Assembly (NCBI GenBank): GCA_903839675.1
Contig: CAIMDB010000007.1
Location: 124,001-188,000, forward strand
DNA: 64,000 nucleotides
Direction of reading: 5' to 3'
From: an uncultured Sphingomonadales bacterium
GTDB taxonomy: Bacteria > Pseudomonadota > Alphaproteobacteria > Sphingomonadales > Sphingomonadaceae
In this document: positions 57,194 to 64,000 of the stretch, one piece after another
Layout: each line of letters begins with the position of its first letter
How positions within the stretch are numbered: position 1 is the first letter of the stretch
Program-made: the position numbers and the translations under genes
Notes under the pieces: model-generated
The model's input: only the letters and a program-made list of their open reading frames with translations
Told to the model about the DNA's origin: nothing
Database searches by the model: none

Positions 57194-58435
57194 ATGATCA
57201 CCCGACGCAATGTTCTGGGTTCTGCCGCAGGTCTGGCGCTTGCGCCTGCATGGGCCAAGGCCGCCGCGCCCATGGCGCCGCACGTCAATCTGGCCGCTCA
57301 TGCCAAACCCATCGGGCCGGAAGAACGCGCCGCCCGCCTCGCCAAGGTGCAGGGCCTGATGCAGGCGGCGGGGATCGGCGCGCTTCTGGTCGAACCCGGC
57401 TCCAGCCTTGTCTATTTCACGGGTGTCCAATGGTGGCGCAGTGAGCGGTTGACCGCCGCCCTGATCCCGGCGGAGGGCGACGTCACGGTGGTCACGCCCT
57501 TTTTTGAAGCCCCGTCGATCCGGGAATCGCTGGCGATTCCTGCCGCCATCCGCACCTGGAACGAGCATGAAAACCCGATGGCGCTTGTTGTGGACTGGCT
57601 GCGTGAGAAGAAGCTTTCCGCAAAGCCTGTCGCCATTGAGGAAACCGTCCGCCACTTCATCACCGATGGCCTTCAAAAGGCACTTCCGGGCGTGACGGTG
57701 GTGAGTGGCGCGGGTGTCGTGCGTGGATGCCGGATGCACAAGACCGCCGCTGAAATTGCGCTGATGAAGACGGCGGCGGACATCACCGTTGATGCTTTCC
57801 GTGCAGCGGGCGCGCAGGTGCAAAAGGGTATGACATCTGAGGATATCAACGCGCTCATCATATCGGAAACGGCCAAGCGCGGCGGGAAGGGTGGCGATGC
57901 GCTGGTCCTTCTGGGCGAGGCGAGTGCCTATCCGCAAGGCTCCGGCAAGCCGCAGGAGGTCCGCGACGGCGAGGTCATCCTCATTGACGGTGGCTGTTCG
58001 GTGCACGGCTATGTGTCGGATATCTCCCGCACCTTTGTTTTCGGAGAACCGACCAAGCGCCAGCGCGATGTGTGGGCACAGGTTCGCCAAGGTCAGCAGA
58101 TGGCTTTTGAAGCGGCGCAAATCGGCAAAAGCTGCGGTTCGGTCGATGATGCAGTGCGCGGCTGGTATGAAAAGATCGGCTATGGCCCCGGCTATGGCTT
58201 GCCCGGCCTATCGCACCGCACGGGTCACGGCATCGGCATGGACGGGCATGAACCGGTCAATCTCGTTCATGGTGAAGCAACGCCGCTGGCCGAAGGGATG
58301 TGCTTTTCCAACGAACCTGGGCTCTACATCCCGGGCACCTTCGGCATCCGGCTGGAGGATTGTTTTCACATGACCCCCAAGGGGCCGGAATGGTTTAGCG
58401 TGCCTCCGCCTTCGATTGATAAGCCCTTCGGTTAG
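57194..58435 (+). CDS. M24 family metallopeptidase (Xaa-Pro peptidase-like), Tat-like signal
   Basis: MITRRNVLGSAAGLALAPAWAKA; VILIDGGCSVHGYVSDISRTFVFG; HRTGHGIGMDGHEP. Confidence 0.9.
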   Translation: MITRRNVLGSAAGLALAPAWAKAAAPMAPHVNLAAHAKPIGPEERAARLAKVQGLMQAAGIGALLVEPGSSLVYFTGVQWWRSERLTAALIPAEGDVTVVTPFFEAPSIRESLAIPAAIRTWNEHENPMALVVDWLREKKLSAKPVAIEETVRHFITDGLQKALPGVTVVSGAGVVRGCRMHKTAAEIALMKTAADITVDAFRAAGAQVQKGMTSEDINALIISETAKRGGKGGDALVLLGEASAYPQGSGKPQEVRDGEVILIDGGCSVHGYVSDISRTFVFGEPTKRQRDVWAQVRQGQQMAFEAAQIGKSCGSVDDAVRGWYEKIGYGPGYGLPGLSHRTGHGIGMDGHEPVNLVHGEATPLAEGMCFSNEPGLYIPGTFGIRLEDCFHMTPKGPEWFSVPPPSIDKPFG

Positions 58436-58439
58436 GGCC

Positions 58440-59618
58440 TCAATGCTTGCGGGTCAGTTCCCGCATGGCATCGTCCAAGCCTTCTAGCGTGAGCGGATAC
58501 ATCCGGTCGTTCACCAGATCCTTGATGATCTTGGTGGATTGCGAATAGGTCCAATGCTGCTCCGGCGTGGGGTTGAGCCACACGGTCGCTGGATAGGTGT
58601 TGGCCACACGGTGCATCCATGCAGCGCCGGATTCCTCGTTGAAATGCTCCACAGACCCGCCGGGGTGGGAGATTTCATAGGGGCTCATCGCGGCATCCCC
58701 CACGAACACGACCTTATAGTCGTGTGGGAATTTGTGGAGCACTTCCCAAGTCGGCGTCCGTTCGGAATAGCGACGCTTATTGTCCTTCCACACGCCTTCG
58801 TAGAGGCAGTTGTGGAAATAGAAGAATTCGAGATTCTTGAACTCGGACGTGGCGGCGCTGAACAGCTCTTCCACTAGCTTGATGAACGGGTCCATTGATC
58901 CGCCAACATCCAAGAACAGCAGCACTTTGATGGCATTCCGGCGTTCCGGACGCATGTGGATGTCGAGCCAGCCCTGACGTGCCGTGCCGTCAATGGTCGC
59001 CTTAATGTCCAATTCTTCCGCCGCACCCTGCCGCGCAAATTTGCGCAGGCGCCGCAGCGCGATCTTAATGTTGCGGGTGCCGAGTTCGCGCGTGTTGTCG
59101 AGGTTCTGAAACTCCCGCTTTTCCCAGACTTTCAGGGCGCGCTTATGCTTGGATTCGCCACCGATGCGGACGCCTTCCGGATTATATCCGCCATGGCCAA
59201 AGGGGGATGTGCCGCCCGTGCCGATCCACTTATTCCCGCCTTCATGTCGCTCCTGCTGCTCTTCGAGCCGCTTTTTGAGCGTGTCCATGATGTCGTCCCA
59301 AGACCCAAGCGACTCGATCGCTGCCATCTCTTCGGGCGTCAGGAACTTTTCAGCGACGGCGCGCAGCCAGTCCGCCGGGATGTCGACCGGGTTGGTGCCA
59401 TATTCGGTCAGCAAGCCCTTGAAGACCTTGTTGAACACCTGATCGAACCGATCAAGCAGGCCTTCGTCTTTCACATAGACCGCACGCGAGAGAAAATAGA
59501 ACTGCTCCGGCGTCCGGTCGATCACTTCCTTGTCGAGCGCCTCAAGCAACATGAGGTGCTCCTTCAGCGAAGCCTTGATGCCCGCTGCACGGAGTTCGTC
59601 GAGGAAATTGAGGAACAT
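58440..59618 (-). CDS. VWA / CoxE-like domain-containing protein
   Basis: NAIKVLLFLDVGGSMDPFIKLVEELFSAATSEFKNLEFFYFHNCLYEGVW. Confidence 0.88.
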   Translation of the reverse strand: MFLNFLDELRAAGIKASLKEHLMLLEALDKEVIDRTPEQFYFLSRAVYVKDEGLLDRFDQVFNKVFKGLLTEYGTNPVDIPADWLRAVAEKFLTPEEMAAIESLGSWDDIMDTLKKRLEEQQERHEGGNKWIGTGGTSPFGHGGYNPEGVRIGGESKHKRALKVWEKREFQNLDNTRELGTRNIKIALRRLRKFARQGAAEELDIKATIDGTARQGWLDIHMRPERRNAIKVLLFLDVGGSMDPFIKLVEELFSAATSEFKNLEFFYFHNCLYEGVWKDNKRRYSERTPTWEVLHKFPHDYKVVFVGDAAMSPYEISHPGGSVEHFNEESGAAWMHRVANTYPATVWLNPTPEQHWTYSQSTKIIKDLVNDRMYPLTLEGLDDAMRELTRKH

Positions 59619-59621
59619 GAC

Positions 59622-60644
59622 TTAAACTCCAGTATCGCCGTCAAAGGCGCTCGCCGTTGTAGAATTGTTCAAATCAGCTAGGCGAATGGCTTCCAAGAAC
59701 GTTTCCTTGAGCCGAAGCATTTGATCAGACAGCCAATTGATCTGTTCTGGCCAGTTGCATTCATCTGGAGACGAGAAAAACTCGCCGCCGTTGATGTGAA
59801 ACGCGGTGCCCTGAGGGTTCGGAACCCAACCCAACGGCTCGCCAAAACTGGTTTCGAATACAGATTTTTCAGCAATCAGGGAATCCCAGATCGATTTGCC
59901 ACCCTCGTTGTAAAGGCTGAGCCCAGCCTTGACATATGGCTTCTTGCTGAACGAACGAAACGCCCAAATGTAAGCACGGCCGCCGCTAAGGATCGGGGCC
60001 CAATATTGAAAACCCTTTAACTCGGTGGAGGCTTGTCGTGCAGGAACGCCGATTTCCAAAAGACGCGAATGAAGTAGTGGCCAAAATTTCCGGTTCGAGT
60101 TTTCTTGGATGGCGACAGCTTCCGTTGAAACTGAACTCGCAGGGGTAATTTTGGACCAATCGTTCGGCTTTGCCACAGCCTCAAAAAGTGGGGCGGGCAG
60201 GCTATCACCAATCTTTACAGCCTGCACTTCCACTCCAAAAAATGCGTATCCATCTGAGCTAATACGATTGAGCCAGTCGACGGCGGCACGATGTTCGTCC
60301 CGAATTCGCTCAGCAACCCAGATGCAAATTTTTGCATCAAAATGGGGCGCGTATGTAAGCACCTGCCCGAGATGCCTGTGGTCGGCCGGATCTAGCTGGT
60401 TCTCAATTAGAACGATGTCTTCTGTTCCGATGACTTTGCAAATTATGTCTGCGAAGAATGGGCCCACTGGAGCCTGCTTCCCCAAAAGCTCTAGGCCAGG
60501 AAGACCTACGGAATCAGCCAGAAATTGAAGGTTCTCGAGTTCGCACAACCATGGGTCAAAAGAATAAGGCTCCGATGACCACACTTCTCTTATCGGAACA
60601 CGCGTCAGTTTTCCTAGCGTCGGGACCACATGCTGTGTTGCCAC
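59622..60644 (-). CDS. DUF4268 domain-containing protein, putative PD-(D/E)XK-type nuclease (GTG start)
   Basis: LGKLTRVPIREVWSSEPYSFDPWLCELENLQFLADSVGL...GPFFADIICKVIGTEDIVLIENQLDPADHRHLGQVLTYAPHFDAKICIWVAERI. Confidence 0.85.
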   Translation of the reverse strand: MATQHVVPTLGKLTRVPIREVWSSEPYSFDPWLCELENLQFLADSVGLPGLELLGKQAPVGPFFADIICKVIGTEDIVLIENQLDPADHRHLGQVLTYAPHFDAKICIWVAERIRDEHRAAVDWLNRISSDGYAFFGVEVQAVKIGDSLPAPLFEAVAKPNDWSKITPASSVSTEAVAIQENSNRKFWPLLHSRLLEIGVPARQASTELKGFQYWAPILSGGRAYIWAFRSFSKKPYVKAGLSLYNEGGKSIWDSLIAEKSVFETSFGEPLGWVPNPQGTAFHINGGEFFSSPDECNWPEQINWLSDQMLRLKETFLEAIRLADLNNSTTASAFDGDTGV

Positions 60645-60654
60645 TGAACAGTAC

Positions 60655-60687
60655 TCCCTAACCCTCTCCCCATCGGGGAGAGGGGAT
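60655..60687. repeat. palindrome CCCTAACCCTCTCCCC-AT-CGGGGAGAGGGGA upstream of DUF4268 gene
   Basis: Seen directly; resembles right arm at 41280-41316 and has the same orientation. Confidence 0.8.
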
Positions 60688-60692
60688 AAAGA

Positions 60693-61535
60693 CTAACCCT
60701 GACGCCGAGACATGAATGCCAGACGTTCGAACAACATGACATCCTGCTCATTCTTGAGCAATGCGCCGTGGAGCGGCGGGATGGCCTTGGATGAGTCCTT
60801 GTTCTGCAGCACGTCGAGCGGCATGTCTTCGGCGAGCAGCAACTTCAACCAGTCGAGCAGTTCCGAGGTGGATGGCTTCTTCTTAAGGCCAGGGACTTCG
60901 CGGACTTCGTAGAAGATATCCATTGCCTTGCCGACGAGGATCTTCTGGATGCCTGGGAAGTGAACGTCCACGATGGCCTGCATCGTGTCGCGGTCCGGGA
61001 ACTTGATGTAGTGGAAGAAGCAACGGCGCAGGAACGCGTCAGGCAGTTCCTTTTCATTGTTCGACGTGATGATGATGATCGGGCGTTCTTTGGCCGAAAT
61101 CGTCTCATGCGTTTCGTAAACGTCGAAGCTCATCCGGTCGAGCTCCTGAAGAAGATCGTTGGGGAATTCGATGTCGGCCTTGTCGATTTCGTCGATCAGC
61201 AGAACGGGCAAAACGGGGCTTTCAAAAGCCTCCCAAAGCTTACCCTTCTTGATGTAGTTTTTGATGTCGTGAACGCGTTCATCGCCCAACTGGCCATCGC
61301 GCAGACGGGCAACAGCATCATATTCATAAAGGCCCTGATGCGCCTTGGTCGTCGATTTGATGTTCCAGGTGATGAGCGGGGCGCCCAAGGCCTTGGCAAC
61401 TTCTTCGGCCAGCACGGTTTTCCCGGTGCCGGGTTCACCCTTCACGAGCAGCGGGCGGCGGAGGAGGGCGGCAGCATTGACGGCGACCTTCAGGTCGTCG
61501 GTGGCAACATAAGACTTTGTGCCTTCAAAGCGCAT
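60693..61535 (-). CDS. MoxR family AAA+ ATPase
   Basis: LLRRPLLVKGEPGTGKTVLAEEVAKALGAPLITWNIKSTTKAHQGLYEYDAVARL; DEIDKADIEFPNDLLQELD. Confidence 0.93.
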   Translation of the reverse strand: MRFEGTKSYVATDDLKVAVNAAALLRRPLLVKGEPGTGKTVLAEEVAKALGAPLITWNIKSTTKAHQGLYEYDAVARLRDGQLGDERVHDIKNYIKKGKLWEAFESPVLPVLLIDEIDKADIEFPNDLLQELDRMSFDVYETHETISAKERPIIIITSNNEKELPDAFLRRCFFHYIKFPDRDTMQAIVDVHFPGIQKILVGKAMDIFYEVREVPGLKKKPSTSELLDWLKLLLAEDMPLDVLQNKDSSKAIPPLHGALLKNEQDVMLFERLAFMSRRQG

Positions 61536-61634
61536 GGACATTTCCTTTGACGTAAACGGCAATCTGTCAAAGGCGATAAGCAGGGCGCGCGGCTCGTGCA
61601 AGCCGGTAAATCTTAGATCACCCTGTTAGATGTC

Positions 61635-62306
61635 TCAGTATTCGCCGCGCGCGACCTGTCGCGATTCGAGTAGATCCCAAAGGCCGCGATGTTGGGCGAG
61701 CAATTGCTGCGCGCCGAAGCTCAGGGCCCGTTCTGCCGCCGGTGCTGCGGCAATTGCGCGGATTGCAGCGGCTGTTTCGTCCCGTTCGGGGAGCGTGCAG
61801 CGCGGCGGGATGAGGCCAAATCGTTCAGCCGCGCGATCCATAACCACGCGAATCGCTGTCCAATCGAGAATGAGGGCGGCTGCCGCTCCAAAGGCGCAGC
61901 CAAGCCGATCGGAATGCGAGAGCATTTCCATGGCGTGGTGTTGGCCTGTCAGGGCCGATTCACATTCAGCCTGTCCTGGCGTGCTGGGCGTTGGCCCGAC
62001 CGCTACGACGAGCTTTGTGAGATAGGAGCGCTCCTGATCAAAGCCGTCAACTGCGGCTTCAAACCAGTCTTTTGTTTCGCTATTTGGTGTCTTCAAAAGA
62101 GCTGAGGCAACGATGCCGGGGTGCCGACCATGGAGATAGCCGAAGTGGTGGATGACGTCGGCGAGATTGCGTGTCGTATGGCGACTCCGCAAAAGTTCCC
62201 CACCGCCCGCATAGCCATGCGAAGCAGATCCGTCCTGTGCGGCAAGCGCGATGATGACTGCGGGCAGCCCTCTCGTCGCTTTAACTTCCATCGCTCTGGA
62301 TGCCAT
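61635..62306 (-). CDS. hypothetical protein, apparently lineage-specific (possibly DUF6975)
   Basis: 223 aa ORF, minus strand, codon usage consistent with neighbours; no confidently recognised motif. Confidence 0.6.
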   Translation of the reverse strand: MASRAMEVKATRGLPAVIIALAAQDGSASHGYAGGGELLRSRHTTRNLADVIHHFGYLHGRHPGIVASALLKTPNSETKDWFEAAVDGFDQERSYLTKLVVAVGPTPSTPGQAECESALTGQHHAMEMLSHSDRLGCAFGAAAALILDWTAIRVVMDRAAERFGLIPPRCTLPERDETAAAIRAIAAAPAAERALSFGAQQLLAQHRGLWDLLESRQVARGEY

Positions 62307-62470
62307 GTTGACCTCTCACCGTTCCCGACACGACCTGTCGAAAACCCCTGTGGATCGAGGTCTCTATACGAACGGCGTAAAGGTATCGTTTATGCGCAGC
62401 CATTTTTTAAGAACGCTGCGCGAGGGCTTTGGTTGCATGGTTATTGCAAATGGCATTGCCCCAAATGCGT

Positions 62471-62500
62471 TGCGCCCGGGCCGTTTCCGGTCCGGGCGCA
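62471..62500. repeat. strong hairpin TGCGCCCGGGCCG-TTTC-CGGTCCGGGCGCA
   Basis: 13-bp stem with one mismatch/wobble. Confidence 0.6.
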
Positions 62501-62751
62501 TTGCGTGACGAATAGAAACTCGCCCGCCCCCATTTTTTGTCGTCTCTGTCGGTCAGCTTTTTGCCGTCCTTACAGAGTCTCCCCGAACCATTGACCACAG
62601 CCATGTTCAGTGAGGGTGGGCTATCGGATCAGCGTGCTGTTGTCATTGCATTGATGTGCCACTGAAACCGATTTGAAGCATCCTGTGTTGAATCCGCAAC
62701 AGGTGTCCAGACCATTGCCAGCGCTGCCTGCGAACTCTAGACCGCGTAACG

Positions 62752-64000
62752 ATGCTTCTGACCCGCTATGAGCGCTTCATCGCCAAACGTTATCTGCTGC
62801 CCGGCAAGGGAGATGGGTTTATCTTTCTGGTGGCCTCGATCAGCCTTGTCGCGGTCATGCTGGGCGTTGCCGCGCTTATCATTGTCATGAGCGTCATGAA
62901 CGGCTTTCGGGCAGAGCTGTTTGACAAGATCGTGGGCCTGAACGGTCACGCTGTCGTCCAAGGCTATGATGGAAAGCTCAAGGGCTGGCAGGACATTGTC
63001 GAACAGGCGCGGGTGACGCCCGGCGTCAAATCCGCAACGCCCTTGATCGAGCAGCCTTTGATGACGAGCTTTAATGGCCGCGTTCAGGGCATCCTTTTGC
63101 GCGGAATGCGGGTGTCGGATATCCGGTCCAACCAGTTGCTCAAGACAAATGTGCTGGCAGGTTCAATTGATGAACTTTCCCCCGGCAGTGGCAACGTGGC
63201 TATCGGCGCACGTTTGGCAGAGGCACTTGGCGCTCAGGTCGGGAGCACGATCAGCCTTGTATCTCCTGATGGCCAGTCGACCCCATTTGGGTCCGTGCCG
63301 CGCATTGTCGCCTATCGGGTGTCCGCCATTTTTGAGGTTGGCATTTATGATTACGACAAGGCCTTCGTGGTCATGCCCATTGAAGATGCTCAATCCTTCC
63401 TTTTGCTGGGGGATGCCGTGGTCATGGTGGAAATAGACACCGTCGATGCGGACCGCGTGGGGGAAATTCTCGTTCCCCTTATCCCCAAAGTGCGCGACCG
63501 CGGGGTCATCAATGACTGGCGCGGCATGAACGCTTCCTTGTTTGAGGCGCTAGCCGTCGACCGTGTGGTGTCGTTCGTGGTCCTGTCGATCATCATTCTG
63601 GTTGCTTCATTCAACATCCTATCGTCGCTGATCATGCTCGTTCGGGCCAAGACCCGAGACATTGCGATCCTGCGGACGATGGGCGCCTCACGCAGCGGAA
63701 TATTGCGGATCTTCATGACAGTCGGGACGACCATCGGCGCGCTGGGCACAGTGGCGGGGGTCATTCTCGGCTTTATTTTTCTTCTGTTCCGTCAAAGCGT
63801 GGTCAACGGCATCCAGTTTCTAACCGGTCAGAATTTGTGGGACCCGCAGATCCGCTATCTGACGGAGCTGCCCTCAAAGGTTGATCCGCTCGAGATCCTG
63901 GGCATCACCATCATGGCCTTTATCTTCAGCTTTCTGGCCACGCTTTATCCGGCCTTCAAAGCGGCGAGTACCGATCCTGTGCAGGTGCTGCGCTATGAAT
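62752..64000 (+). CDS. lolC: lipoprotein-releasing ABC transporter permease LolC/E (3' truncated by window edge)
   Basis: YERFIAKRYLLPGKGDGFIFLVASISLVAVMLGVAALIIVMSVMNGFRAEL...ILRTMGASRSGILRIFM...ATLYPAFKAASTDPVQVLRYE. Confidence 0.95.
   Translation, partial: MLLTRYERFIAKRYLLPGKGDGFIFLVASISLVAVMLGVAALIIVMSVMNGFRAELFDKIVGLNGHAVVQGYDGKLKGWQDIVEQARVTPGVKSATPLIEQPLMTSFNGRVQGILLRGMRVSDIRSNQLLKTNVLAGSIDELSPGSGNVAIGARLAEALGAQVGSTISLVSPDGQSTPFGSVPRIVAYRVSAIFEVGIYDYDKAFVVMPIEDAQSFLLLGDAVVMVEIDTVDADRVGEILVPLIPKVRDRGVINDWRGMNASLFEALAVDRVVSFVVLSIIILVASFNILSSLIMLVRAKTRDIAILRTMGASRSGILRIFMTVGTTIGALGTVAGVILGFIFLLFRQSVVNGIQFLTGQNLWDPQIRYLTELPSKVDPLEILGITIMAFIFSFLATLYPAFKAASTDPVQVLRYE

Overview
The window is a 64 kb, high-GC, densely coded alphaproteobacterial chromosomal segment. 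Gene content and order look like Sphingomonadales. It is mostly housekeeping: sdhA end, class I fumarase, yajC-secD-secF, bamD-recN-ligA, xseB-ispA-coaD-ppi-queA, ABC-F, tgt, rpsM-rpsK-rpoA-rplQ, rpoD-dnaG-yqeY, carA-carB-greA, mfd-sdhE/recG, tyrS, NamZ-like and M24 genes, a MoxR/VWA pair, and lolC running off the right edge. There is one tRNA-Pro(GGG). I saw no prophage, CRISPR array, IS transposase or classical defence island. The most interesting signal is a family of compound palindromes (CCCCCTCCCGC..GCGGGAGGGG-n-GGGGTGGG ... CCCACCCCTAACCCCTCCCGC..GCGGGAGGGGG). One copy is inserted in frame inside carA, adding about 29 codons. A second copy has the same two arms but encloses a DUF559 (Vsr-like) endonuclease gene wedged between yqeY and dnaG. 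A related hairpin lies just upstream of a DUF4268 putative nuclease gene that separates the normally adjacent MoxR ATPase and VWA genes. I propose, as inference only, that DUF559 genes are carried or mobilised with these palindromes and that the carA copy is a gene-less derivative. Other points of interest are an orphan secreted 422-aa protein in a locally AT-richer region, a membrane-anchored histone-H1-like protein with an HhH-like tail, a stand-alone NucS-C-like protein, and several intergenic palindromes.
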